Of a DNA stretch of 64,000 bases, positions 27,512 through 37,479 are shown piece after piece (the stretch's first letter is position 1; each line of letters begins with the position of its first letter). The stretch lies in assembly GCA_027489535.1 (NCBI GenBank), contig JAIXZO010000006.1, positions 1 through 64,000 of the forward strand, written 5' to 3'. Origin of the DNA: Hyphomicrobiales bacterium. GTDB taxonomy: Bacteria; Pseudomonadota; Alphaproteobacteria; Rhizobiales; Beijerinckiaceae. The position numbers and the translations under genes are program-made. Below the pieces are notes generated by a model. It ran no database searches, was not told the DNA's origin, and saw only the letters and a program-made list of their open reading frames with translations.

Positions 27512-27544
27512 CTCTTCCCTCGCCCGGCTCCCAGGATTAGAACG

Positions 27545-27576
27545 GGCCCGTTCCGGATGTCGGAGCGGGCCTTTTT
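27545..27576 (+). terminator. intrinsic terminator of folE
   Basis: An 11-bp stem with one G-T pair (GGCCCGTTCCG / CGGAGCGGGCC) and a GATGT loop is followed by TTTTT, 33 bases after the folE stop. Confidence 0.85.
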
Positions 27577-27617
27577 CGTGGCCCGTCCGCATCCGGCCGA
27601 ACACGGGATCTTCCGCC

Positions 27618-28040
27618 ATGTGCGACGCCTGCATCGCAGCCGCCTCCTCCCCGCCCACCACGCGCGACATCGAGGAAGGCACGCTGCCGCTCCTCAAATT
27701 CGACGCGAGCGGTCTGATCACGGCCGTCGCCGTGGACGACGCCACGGGCGACGTGCTGATGGTGGCCCACATGAACGAGGAATCGCTCGCCCGCACGGTC
27801 GAGACGGGCGAGGCTTGGTACTGGTCGCGCTCGCGCAAGGCGCTGTGGCGCAAGGGCGAGACGTCCGGCCAGCTGCAGACCGTCGCCGAGATGCGCATCG
27901 ACTGCGATCAGGATGCGGTGGTCATCCGCGTGCGCGTCGGCGGCGACGGCGGATGCTGCCACACCGGCCGCCGCAGCTGCTTCTATCGCCGCGTCGAGAA
28001 GACCGAAGACGGCTTCCACCTCGTCCGCGACGGCGACTGA
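27618..28040 (+). CDS. hisI: phosphoribosyl-AMP cyclohydrolase
   Basis: Third step of histidine biosynthesis: hydrolyses the adenine ring of phosphoribosyl-AMP. The 140 residues show [15 protein letters not shown], the metal-binding [11 protein letters not shown] (Asp-x-Asp-x-Asp type) and the zinc [12 protein letters not shown] motif. The short CDACIAA start is longer than in enterics, and the HisE domain is not fused, as usual in alphaproteobacteria. It stands alone after folE and not in a his operon, and it converges on the CBS gene. Confidence 0.96.
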   Translation: MCDACIAAASSPPTTRDIEEGTLPLLKFDASGLITAVAVDDATGDVLMVAHMNEESLARTVETGEAWYWSRSRKALWRKGETSGQLQTVAEMRIDCDQDAVVIRVRVGGDGGCCHTGRRSCFYRRVEKTEDGFHLVRDGD

Positions 28041-28050
28041 GGGGCGACGG

Positions 28051-28479
28051 TCAGGCGGTGGCGATGTATTCGCGCATCGCATTCGTCTCGGCTTCGATTT
28101 CGGCAAGCCGATGCTTCACCACGTCGCCGATCGAGACGATGCCGACGAGCCTGCCGCCGACGACGACGGGCAGATGGCGGAAGCGCCCGCGCGTCATCTC
28201 CTCCATCAGATCGGGGACGGCCGTCTCCGGCGTGCAGGTGATGACCTTCTCGGTCATGTGGTCCGCCACGGGCGCCTGAAGGGCCTCCGCCCCCCGGGCG
28301 AGCGCACGTACGATGTCGCGCTCCGACAGGATGCCCAGAACCTCGCCTGCCGGGCCGGCCACCACGACGGCGCCGATGCGCCGCTCGGCAAGGAGACGCG
28401 TCGCCTCCGCCAGCGTGTGACGGACCGAGATCGTGACGACCTCTTGGCCCTTTTGCTCGAGAATATGCCGAACGTTCAT
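28051..28479 (-). CDS. CBS-domain pair protein
   Basis: A 142-residue cytoplasmic protein made of two CBS domains and nothing else. The first runs from VRHILEQKGQ to LSERDIVRAL, the second from VADHMTEKVITC to VSIGDVVKHRL. Paired CBS domains bind adenine nucleotides and report energy state to partners. GGAGG lies 6 bases before the ATG at 28479. No effector domain is fused and the neighbours give no clear partner. Single-gene unit. Confidence 0.9.
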   Translation of the reverse strand: MNVRHILEQKGQEVVTISVRHTLAEATRLLAERRIGAVVVAGPAGEVLGILSERDIVRALARGAEALQAPVADHMTEKVITCTPETAVPDLMEEMTRGRFRHLPVVVGGRLVGIVSIGDVVKHRLAEIEAETNAMREYIATA

Positions 28480-28582
28480 GCGCGACCTCCGCCGGTGTTC
28501 CCTCGTGTCGTTCAACGCACTCGCGGGACGCGGCCGGTCGACGCCGATCCGCGTCCTCGAGACGAAGTGTGCGACGAAAGCG

Positions 28583-29383
28583 TCAGGCCCGCAATGGAGG
28601 CAGACGCCGCGGCGGGTCGAACAGGCCGAACAGAAGCAATCCGCCGAAAAAGCCGCCGAGATGCGCTTCCCACGCGATCTCGCCGCCCGCGCCCATGGAC
28701 GCGCCGGAGAGGCCCACCGCGACGTTGACCAGCACCCATGTCAGCAGAAACATCACGACGCGCCTGTCCGTGAACAGTCCGCCGAGGCCGAGAGCCGGGC
28801 CGCGATAGGCTTGCGCCACGCCGCCGAACCGGTCGAGCGGTGCGCCCGGCTGAAACATGAAGAAGGCGGTCGCGGCCATGCAGCCGGAAATGGCGCCGGA
28901 CGCCCCCACCAGCGGGATCGGATCATCCCAACGCGCGCCGAAATGCGCCAGCGCGCCGGTCGCGGCGGTCGCGGCGAAGAAGGCGAGGAAACGGACGGAG
29001 CCGAAGCGCCGGGCCAAGGCGCTGCCGAAGGCGGCGAGCCACACGGAATTGATCGCCAGATGCAGCGCCCCGCCATGCAGGAAGGCATGGGTGACGAAGG
29101 TCCAGGGCGCGAGGCCGTCCTCTTCGATCAGATAGCGCCCCAAGGCCAGCTTGCCCGCGGCAAGGCCGTTGCGCGGATCGGCTTCGGCGGCGGCCTGCAA
29201 GGCGTTCAGCGGTTCCCAGCCCAACGCGTCCGCCACCCGCAGCGGCACGAAGGCGAAGTCGAGCACCGTCTCGAAATCCGTCTCCGGCGACAGCGTCATG
29301 CGCAGCAGCTCGATCGCCACCATGATCGCGATGAGCGCCGTGACGACGCGCGGCAGGTTGAACATGGGTTCGCGGGCGGTCAC
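28583..29383 (-). CDS. rhomboid-family intramembrane serine protease
   Basis: A 266-residue inner-membrane protease with about six or seven hydrophobic segments. The catalytic Ser is Ser162 in VGASGAISG, and His241 in WEAHLGGFFGG completes the dyad. HAFLHGGALHLAINSVWL carries the conserved His and Asn of the oxyanion side. Rhomboids cut transmembrane helices of other proteins; no target is evident here. It lies downstream of parC on the same strand, 83 bases away. Confidence 0.92.
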   Translation of the reverse strand: MTAREPMFNLPRVVTALIAIMVAIELLRMTLSPETDFETVLDFAFVPLRVADALGWEPLNALQAAAEADPRNGLAAGKLALGRYLIEEDGLAPWTFVTHAFLHGGALHLAINSVWLAAFGSALARRFGSVRFLAFFAATAATGALAHFGARWDDPIPLVGASGAISGCMAATAFFMFQPGAPLDRFGGVAQAYRGPALGLGGLFTDRRVVMFLLTWVLVNVAVGLSGASMGAGGEIAWEAHLGGFFGGLLLFGLFDPPRRLPPLRA

Positions 29384-29466
29384 GACAACTCCGTTCTGTT
29401 GCGGAGATCATGCCCCGGCGGAAAGAAGAACGCACGCCCGGCCCGAGCGCACGGGGCGTCGAAAGA

Positions 29467-31713
<2,247 letters not shown>

Positions 31714-31815
31714 GCCGGGAACCCCTCGCGATATGGAGAACGGTTAGCGAACGAACGGAGTCGAGGCAAGCGGAGTACGGCCGTGATTCACCGGAGAAAG
31801 CGAGGCGGCGGCCCG

Positions 31816-31907
31816 ATGGATCGCCGCGTCGCTGCTCTCCTCGCAATGACGGATGAGGCACGTGCCGTTCAAATACCGTCATTGCGAGCGACCGCGAAGC
31901 AATCCAG
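31816..31907. repeat. inverted repeat, 'CGCAATGACGG' family (family C)
   Basis: Two imperfect inverted arms, 31816-31852 and 31876-31907, both ending in a copy of CGCAATGACGG or its complement. Dispersed palindromes built on this core are widespread in Rhizobiales; the left arm is the more degenerate. They probably form a hairpin in RNA. Confidence 0.75.
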
Positions 31908-31944
31908 CTGAAGCCGGTCTATAAGGGCGTTGAATTTCGGCGGG

Positions 31945-31987
31945 ATGGTTCGAGACGCACGGCTTCGCCGCGCTCCTCACCATGAGG
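31945..31987 (-). repeat. family A short repeat, copy 1 (43-bp type)
   Basis: Runs from ATGGTTCGAGACGCACGG to CTCCTCACCATGAGG and is the reverse complement of the copies at 42014 and 42152. Its partner half-element (39-bp type) is at 32139-32177, with a family B hairpin between them. Confidence 0.88.
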
Positions 31988-32006
31988 GCAGCTCGGACGC
32001 CCCCCG

Positions 32007-32110
32007 TGTCATCCCGGCCGGAGCGAAGCGGAGCGCCGGGACCCAGACTTTGTGCTGGGGTCGCCGGGAAGTCTGGGTCCCGGGTCCGCTGCGCTCCGGC
32101 CGGGATGACA
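32007..32110. repeat. family B palindromic element, copy 1
   Basis: A 104-bp near-palindrome bounded by TGTCATCCCGG and CCGGGATGACA. The inner arms GGGACCCAGACTT and AAGTCTGGGTCCC pair across a loop of about 20 bases. The second copy at 32268 has the same length. Confidence 0.9.
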
Positions 32111-32138
32111 GTGTTGCCGTCTCACGCTCCCCGTAAAA

Positions 32139-32177
32139 CCTCATGGTGAGGAGGCGCGCAGCGCCGTCTCGAACCAC
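32139..32177 (+). repeat. family A short repeat, copy 2 (39-bp type)
   Basis: Runs from CCTCATGGTGAGGAGGCG to GTCTCGAACCAC. The shorter subtype, inverted relative to copy 1. Confidence 0.87.
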
Positions 32178-32202
32178 GTGGTTTTGCGCCAGGTGAAGCG
32201 GG

Positions 32203-32245
32203 ATGGTTCGAGACGCACGGCTTCACCGCGCTCCTCACCATGAGG
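32203..32245 (-). repeat. family A short repeat, copy 3 (43-bp type)
   Basis: Same orientation as copy 1 and differing from it by one base (CTTCACCG for CTTCGCCG). A second family B element follows 22 bases later; no 39-bp partner is found beyond it. Confidence 0.87.
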
Positions 32246-32267
32246 GAAGCGAGGACGCCCCCCTCCG

Positions 32268-32371
32268 TGTCATCCCGGCCGGAGCGCAGCGGAGCGCCGG
32301 GACCCAGACTTGTTTTGCGACGGTCGCCGGCAAGTCTGGGTCCCGGGTCCGCTGCGCGGCCCGGGATGACA
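32268..32371. repeat. family B palindromic element, copy 2
   Basis: A 104-bp near-palindrome bounded by the same TGTCATCCCGG / CCGGGATGACA ends as copy 1 and differing mainly in the loop and one inner arm. Confidence 0.9.
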
Positions 32372-32373
32372 GT

Positions 32374-32396
32374 CTTGGACGGCGGCGCCGTCCAAG
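32374..32396 (-). terminator. hairpin after recO, possible terminator
   Basis: CTTGGACGGCG and CGCCGTCCAAG form a perfect stem 6 bases beyond the recO stop. A T-run on the minus-strand side is lacking, so termination is uncertain. Confidence 0.4.
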
Positions 32397-32401
32397 AAAC
32401 C

Positions 32402-33127
32402 TCAACCCTTCGCCACCGCCGCGACGAACGCCGCCCGCGCATCGGAGGGCGCAAGCCCGCGCGGTTCGTTGACGTGGCGGTCGAGGAAGTGGCCCGTCAG
32501 GCGGAAGCCGGCGAGTACGTCTTCGGTGGAAGGCAGCAGGCCCCTGCCCTCCTGCCGCAGAAAGGCGGGGAGCGGCAGCAGTCGGTCTCGCCAAGGCTCG
32601 CCGGCCGCGGCGGAAGCGGCGCGGCCGGTCTTGGGCGATACGTAGGCGAGATCGTGCCGCGCTCCGGTCAGCGCGCATTCCTCGAGATCGAGCCCGAAGC
32701 CGAGTTCGTGGAGGATGGCGAGTTCGAACCGCACGACAAGCGCGGCCGCGACGCGCGGCTCGCCCAGCGCGTCGAGCACCACAGCAAGCGTGTCGTGCAG
32801 CGCGGGATGCGGGTCGCGCTCGGGCAGCAGCCGCACCAGCGTGGCGAGGTATGAGAGGCCGTAGAGGGCGACGGGGTCGTCGATCAGGCGGGCCGCGCGC
32901 ATCGTCACGACTTCGACCCTGTATTCCCCGAGGGCGTCCTCGATGCGCGCGCGCCACACCGCATCCACGCCGTTGCCGGGCTGCATCACCGGCCGCAGCT
33001 TCTGCGAACGACCGCCGCGCACGAGGCCGAGATGGCGGCCGCGTTCGCGCGTCAGCAATTCGAGCACGACGCCGGTTTCGCCGTGACGCCGCACACCGAT
33101 CACGATGCCCTCGTCACGCCATTCCAC
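32402..33127 (-). CDS. recO: DNA repair protein RecO
   Basis: A 241-residue recombination mediator that loads RecA onto SSB-coated single strands in the RecFOR pathway. The N-terminal OB-fold part (EWRDEGIVIGVRRHGETGVV, then LLTRERGRHLGLVRGG) and the helical C-terminal part with FELAILHELGFGLDLEECALTG are typical. The start is GTG at 33127, 12 bases after the era stop, so it is the last gene of the rpoZ-to-recO block. Confidence 0.94.
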   Translation of the reverse strand: MEWRDEGIVIGVRRHGETGVVLELLTRERGRHLGLVRGGRSQKLRPVMQPGNGVDAVWRARIEDALGEYRVEVVTMRAARLIDDPVALYGLSYLATLVRLLPERDPHPALHDTLAVVLDALGEPRVAAALVVRFELAILHELGFGLDLEECALTGARHDLAYVSPKTGRAASAAAGEPWRDRLLPLPAFLRQEGRGLLPSTEDVLAGFRLTGHFLDRHVNEPRGLAPSDARAAFVAAVAKG

Positions 33128-33139
33128 GGCCGTCGCGCC

Positions 33140-34093
33140 TCACTTCTTGGGGAATTCGAGTCCCATTTCGCGATAACGGGCCGGGTCGTCCGCCCAGTTC
33201 TCGCGCACCTTCACGAACAGGAACAGATGCACCTTGCAGGCCGCGGCCTCGGCGATGTCCTTGCGGGCGGATTCGCCGATGGACTTGATGGTGCGGCCCT
33301 TCTCGCCCAGCACGATCATGCGCTGGTTCTCGCGCTCGACATAGATCGTCTGCTCGATGCGGGCGGAGCCGTCCTTCAGCGTCCTCCATTCCTCGGTCTC
33401 GACCGTGGAGCGGTAGGGCAGCTCGTCATGCAGCCGCTCGAACAGCTTCTCGCGGGTGATCTCGGCGGCGAGGTGGCGCAGCGGCGCGTCGGAAATCTCG
33501 TCCTCGGGATAGAGCCACGGCCCGAGCGGCATCATCGCGGCCAGCTTCTCGCGCAGCTTCGGCACGCCGTGTCCCTTGAGCGCGGCGATCATGAAGGTCT
33601 CGTCGAAATGGTGCATCGCGTTCAGCGTCTGCGCCAATTCCAGCAGCTTGGTGTGGTCGATCAGGTCGATCTTGTTGAGGATCAGCACCTTGCGCTGCTT
33701 GAGTTCGCCCAAGCGCGCGAGGATCGCCTCGCTCTCCTCGTCGGGCCAGCGGCGCACGTCGATCAACAGCGCGACGACGTCGGCATCGGCCGCACCGCCC
33801 CATGCGTTCGTCACCATCGCACGGTCGAGCCGACGCTTGGGGGAGAAGATGCCGGGCGTATCGACGAACACGATCTGCGCCGCGCCTTCCAAGGCGATGC
33901 CGCGCATCTGCGCGCGGGTCGTCTGCGCCTTGCGCGACACGATGGAGACCTTGGCCCCGACGAGCTGGTTCACCAGCGTCGACTTGCCCGCATTGGGGGC
34001 GCCGATCAGCGCGACGTAGCCGCAGCGGGTCGGGCCGCGGTCGACGGCGACGGGCACCGCCTCGTCTTCGGTTTCATGGGTCTCGTCGCTCAT
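33140..34093 (-). CDS. era: GTPase Era
   Basis: A 317-residue GTPase that assists 16S rRNA maturation and 30S assembly. The G motifs are GAPNAGKST, DTPGIF and NKID, with TTRAQMRG as the switch I region. The C-terminal KH domain has GEKGRTIKSIGESARKDIAE. The N-terminal 20 residues are a short acidic extension. The start overlaps the rnc stop in an ATGA junction, which couples the two rRNA-processing proteins. Confidence 0.96.
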   Translation of the reverse strand: MSDETHETEDEAVPVAVDRGPTRCGYVALIGAPNAGKSTLVNQLVGAKVSIVSRKAQTTRAQMRGIALEGAAQIVFVDTPGIFSPKRRLDRAMVTNAWGGAADADVVALLIDVRRWPDEESEAILARLGELKQRKVLILNKIDLIDHTKLLELAQTLNAMHHFDETFMIAALKGHGVPKLREKLAAMMPLGPWLYPEDEISDAPLRHLAAEITREKLFERLHDELPYRSTVETEEWRTLKDGSARIEQTIYVERENQRMIVLGEKGRTIKSIGESARKDIAEAAACKVHLFLFVKVRENWADDPARYREMGLEFPKK

Positions 34094-34785
34094 TCGTCGT
34101 CTCCCGTCACGCCTTCGCGGGCCAGGAACGCCGCGGCTGCCGCGCGCTCCGCCACGCGCTTGGATGGTCCTTCGGCTTCGCAGGGGTCGAAGCCCCTCAC
34201 CATCGCCGCAATGCGGAACACGGGGGCATGGTCGGGCCCCGAGCGTGCCGTTTCCTCGTAGGTCGGCACCGGCAGGCCGCGTGCGAGCGCCCATTCCTGC
34301 AGGAGCGATTTGGCATCGCGCACCGCGCGTCCCGGCTCGGACATCTTGGGCCCGAACGCCCGCTTCACCAAGGCTTTTGCGGCCTCGAAACCGGCATCGA
34401 GATGCACCGCCGCGATCAGCGACTCGCACACGTCGGACAAGATCGGATCCTTGTTGCGCAATCCGCTGCGCTTTTCGCCCGCGCCCAAGCGGATGTGGGG
34501 GGCGACGCCCCAATCGGCGGCGACCTCCGCGCAGGTCTCGCGCCGCACCAGATGCGCCAGGCGTCGCGACAGCTCGCCCTCGGTCGCCTGCGGATAGGCC
34601 TCGTGCAGCATCTCCGCGACCACGAGCCCCAGGACGCGGTCGCCGAGAAATTCGAGGCGTTGGTAATGCGCGCCCTGCCCCGAATGCAGGCTGACATGCG
34701 TCAACGCCTGTTCGACCAGCGACCTGTTCTTGAAAGTATGTCCCAGCGCCGCTTCGAGCGTCGCGATCTCGTTCTTCTTGGCCAT
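34090..34785 (-). CDS. rnc: ribonuclease III
   Basis: A 231-residue double-strand-specific RNase that processes rRNA precursors. The RNase III signature is QRLEFLGDRVLGLVVAEML with the catalytic Glu and Asp. The C-terminal double-stranded RNA-binding domain begins near LLQEWALARGLPVPTYE and ends KRVAERAAAAAFL. It is 4 bases downstream of lepB and overlaps era. Confidence 0.96.
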   Translation of the reverse strand: MAKKNEIATLEAALGHTFKNRSLVEQALTHVSLHSGQGAHYQRLEFLGDRVLGLVVAEMLHEAYPQATEGELSRRLAHLVRRETCAEVAADWGVAPHIRLGAGEKRSGLRNKDPILSDVCESLIAAVHLDAGFEAAKALVKRAFGPKMSEPGRAVRDAKSLLQEWALARGLPVPTYEETARSGPDHAPVFRIAAMVRGFDPCEAEGPSKRVAERAAAAAFLAREGVTGDDE

Positions 34786-34789
34786 GCCG

Positions 34790-35566
34790 TCAGCGGATCG
34801 CGGTGAAGATGCGGCCCCAGCGCACCGCGCTCGGCCACGTCCAGATCGCCAGCGGGCTGCTGCCTTCCTCGATGGAGAAGAAGATCACTTCCGCTCGGCC
34901 CACGAAATTGTCGAACGGCACGTAGCCGACGCCCTGCGAGGACATGTCGCGACTGTCGAGCGAGTTGTCGCGGTTGTCGCCCATCATGAAGAAGTGGCCC
35001 GGAGGCACCTGATAGACCTCGGTATTCCGGCCCAGCTTGTTGCCGTAGGTCTCGAATTCCTGGATCACGTAGGAGACGCCCTCGGGCAGCGTCTCGCGGT
35101 AGAAGGTCGCCCGGTCGCGATAGCCCGCGCCCGCGGGCACCTCGAAGCTCTGCACCCGCTCCTTCTTCACCGCCGCGTCGTTGATGAACAACAGGCCGTT
35201 CTTCATCTGGATGCGGTCGCCGGGCAGGCCGATCACGCGCTTGATGTAGTCGGTGGAATTGTCGCGCGGCAGCTTGAACACCGCGATGTCGCCGCGCTTC
35301 GGCTCCGACGCCCACACCCTGCCGTCGAAGGGCACGCTGCTGAAGGGGAAGGAGTGGCGCGAATAGCCGTAGGCGTATTTCGACACGAACAGATAGTCGC
35401 CGATCAGCAGCGTCGGGATCAGCGAGCCCGACGGGATGTTGAACGGTTGGAACAGGAACGTGCGGACCACGACGGCGATCAGGAGCGCCTGAACGACGAC
35501 CTTCACGGTTTCGAGGAAACCGCCTTCGTCGGCTTTGGAGTCGCGCGTCGCGCGGGGCTCGATCAT
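34790..35566 (-). CDS. lepB: signal peptidase I
   Basis: A 258-residue inner-membrane protease that removes signal peptides. One N-terminal membrane helix (VVVQALLIAVVVRTFLF) anchors it. The catalytic Ser is in NIPSGSLIPTL, and the general-base Lys is in DYIKRVIGLPGD. The box D region is GDNRDNSLDSR. The usual Met after the catalytic Ser is Leu here. Start chosen at 35566 (GAGG upstream); the frame extends 26 residues further, into sequence rich in Arg and Gly that is not conserved. Confidence 0.95.
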   Translation of the reverse strand: MIEPRATRDSKADEGGFLETVKVVVQALLIAVVVRTFLFQPFNIPSGSLIPTLLIGDYLFVSKYAYGYSRHSFPFSSVPFDGRVWASEPKRGDIAVFKLPRDNSTDYIKRVIGLPGDRIQMKNGLLFINDAAVKKERVQSFEVPAGAGYRDRATFYRETLPEGVSYVIQEFETYGNKLGRNTEVYQVPPGHFFMMGDNRDNSLDSRDMSSQGVGYVPFDNFVGRAEVIFFSIEEGSSPLAIWTWPSAVRWGRIFTAIR

Positions 35567-35630
35567 GAAGTCGTCCTCGTGGAAGGGTCCGGAACCGCTC
35601 CGGCGCGCGAGGTATAGAACCGCGCCGCCC

Positions 35631-36047
35631 TCACGGCAACGCAACAGGGGCGACGGGCCGCGCTTCGATGACGACGACGGCGAGCGCGGTGGGAATTTCG
35701 TCGGTCAAAGTGAGGTGGATCACCGCTTCATGGCCCGGCGGCGTGATCGCGTCGAGGCGCGCCTTCGCGCCCCCCGTCAGCGCCAGGGTCGGCGCGCCCG
35801 AGCGCATGTTCACCACGCCCATGTCGCGCATGAACACGCCGCGATTGAACCCGGTGCCGAGCGCCTTCGCGCAGGCCTCCTTGGCCGCGAAACGCTTGGC
35901 GTAGGTCGCCGCGCGTTGGGCGCGCCCTTCGGCCTTGGCCCGTTCGATCGGCGTGAACACCCGGTCGAGGAAGCGCTCGCCGAAGCGTTCGAGGGTCTTC
36001 TCGATGCGGCGGACGTCGCAGAGGTCCGAGCCGATGCCGATGATCAT
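35631..36047 (-). CDS. acpS: holo-[acyl-carrier-protein] synthase
   Basis: Transfers the phosphopantetheine arm of CoA to acyl carrier protein. The 138 residues show the Mg-binding [14 protein letters not shown] near the start and the [14 protein letters not shown] motif. The start overlaps the pdxJ stop in an ATGA junction. Gene order pdxJ-acpS-lepB is the conserved one in this order of bacteria. Confidence 0.95.
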   Translation of the reverse strand: MIIGIGSDLCDVRRIEKTLERFGERFLDRVFTPIERAKAEGRAQRAATYAKRFAAKEACAKALGTGFNRGVFMRDMGVVNMRSGAPTLALTGGAKARLDAITPPGHEAVIHLTLTDEIPTALAVVVIEARPVAPVALP

Positions 36048-36793
36048 GCGGCCCGCGCGCGCCCGGCGGCGAGCGCCTCCTTCATCAGGCGCACCGCTTC
36101 GGGCAGGCCGATGAAGATCGCCTCGCCCATCAGGAAATGGCCGATGTTGAATTCGACGATTTCTGGGATGGTCGCCAGCAATTCGCCCGTGGCGAAGTCG
36201 ATGCCGTGGCCGGCATGAACCTCCAGCCCGAGCGCGGTGCCGATGCGCGCGGCGCTGCGGAGGCGGTCGAATTCCGCCGCGGCCTTCGCCGTCTCGCCGT
36301 GTGCGACCGCGTCGCAATAGGTGCCGGTATGCAGCTCCACCACCGGCGCACCGAGGCTCACGCAGGCCCGCAGCGCGGCTTCGTCCGGCTCGATGAACAG
36401 CGACACGCGGATGCCGGCATCACGCAGCCGCTGCATGGAGGGCAGCAGATGCGCGTGGCCGCCGATCACGTCGAGCCCGCCCTCCGTCGTGCGCTCTTCG
36501 CGCTTTTCGGGCACGATGCAGGCCGCATGGGGCTTCGTCGCCATGGCCAGCCGAACCATCTCTTCCGTCGCCGCCATTTCGAAATTCAGCGGCTTCGTGA
36601 TGTCCCGCTTCAGCCGCATCAGGTCGCCGTCGCGGATGTGGCGGCGATCCTCGCGCAGATGCGCGGTGATGCCGTCCGCGCCCGCCGCGATGGCAACAAG
36701 AGCCGCGCGCACGGGATCGGGCATCGTGCCGCCGCGCGCGTTGCGCACGGTGGCGACGTGGTCGACATTGATGCCGAGGCGGGGTGCGGCCAT
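36044..36793 (-). CDS. pdxJ: pyridoxine 5'-phosphate synthase
   Basis: Closes the ring of pyridoxine phosphate from 1-deoxyxylulose 5-phosphate and aminoacetone phosphate in vitamin B6 synthesis. The 249 residues open with the diagnostic [16 protein letters not shown], then [15 protein letters not shown] and the late [10 protein letters not shown]. It lies 5 bases after pyrE and overlaps acpS. Confidence 0.96.
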   Translation of the reverse strand: MAAPRLGINVDHVATVRNARGGTMPDPVRAALVAIAAGADGITAHLREDRRHIRDGDLMRLKRDITKPLNFEMAATEEMVRLAMATKPHAACIVPEKREERTTEGGLDVIGGHAHLLPSMQRLRDAGIRVSLFIEPDEAALRACVSLGAPVVELHTGTYCDAVAHGETAKAAAEFDRLRSAARIGTALGLEVHAGHGIDFATGELLATIPEIVEFNIGHFLMGEAIFIGLPEAVRLMKEALAAGRARAA

Positions 36794-36798
36794 GCGCG

Positions 36799-37386
36799 TC
36801 ACACCTTGATGCCGCGGCTGCCGGGCTTGGTCGCGGGGATCGCCGCGAGTTCCGGCGGCAGCGCGTCGGGGCTGTAATTGGGGATGTCGAGTTCGCACAA
36901 CGCAACCAGCGGCACGCCGAGCTCGGCCTTTCCGCCGGAGCGGTCGATGAGGCACGCGGCCCCTACGACGGTGCCGGGGAACGCGCCGATGGTCTCGAGG
37001 CATTCGCGCGAGGACAGTCCCGTCGTCACGATGTCCTCGACCACCAGCACGCGCTCGCCCTTCTCGATGGAGAAGCCGCGACGCAGCTGGAACCGGCCCT
37101 CTTCGCGCTCCACGAAGATCGCGCGGCAGCCGAGCTGGCGTGCGGTCTCGTAGCCGGGAACGATGCCGCCGACGGCGGGCGACACCACCACGTCGATCTT
37201 GCCGAGCTGCGCGGTGATCTTCTCGGCCAGCGCGCGGCAGAGCTTCTCCGTCCGCTTGGGGTCCTGAAAGATGAACATCTTCTGCAGGAACACCGAGCTG
37301 CGCAGGCCCGAGGACAGGATGAAATGGCCTTCGAGCAGCGCGCCCGCGGCGCGGAACTCGGCGAGAACGTCGTCGGAAGTCATCAT
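36799..37386 (-). CDS. pyrE: orotate phosphoribosyltransferase
   Basis: Makes orotidine 5'-phosphate from orotate and PRPP in pyrimidine synthesis. The PRPP loop is [14 protein letters not shown], and [17 protein letters not shown] near the N-terminus contacts substrate. At 195 residues it is the standard length. Two ATG codons in tandem start the frame; 37386 is chosen, with AGGA 4 bases upstream. It lies 93 bases after rsh. Confidence 0.95.
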   Translation of the reverse strand: MMTSDDVLAEFRAAGALLEGHFILSSGLRSSVFLQKMFIFQDPKRTEKLCRALAEKITAQLGKIDVVVSPAVGGIVPGYETARQLGCRAIFVEREEGRFQLRRGFSIEKGERVLVVEDIVTTGLSSRECLETIGAFPGTVVGAACLIDRSGGKAELGVPLVALCELDIPNYSPDALPPELAAIPATKPGSRGIKV

Positions 37387-37479
37387 GCGATCCTGCTCGG
37401 CGGGCCGTCCCGCCTCTTCACTGCACATGCTCCGCCCGTGATGCCCGGTCAACCCCGTGCGGTGCGGCATAAATTCGGG

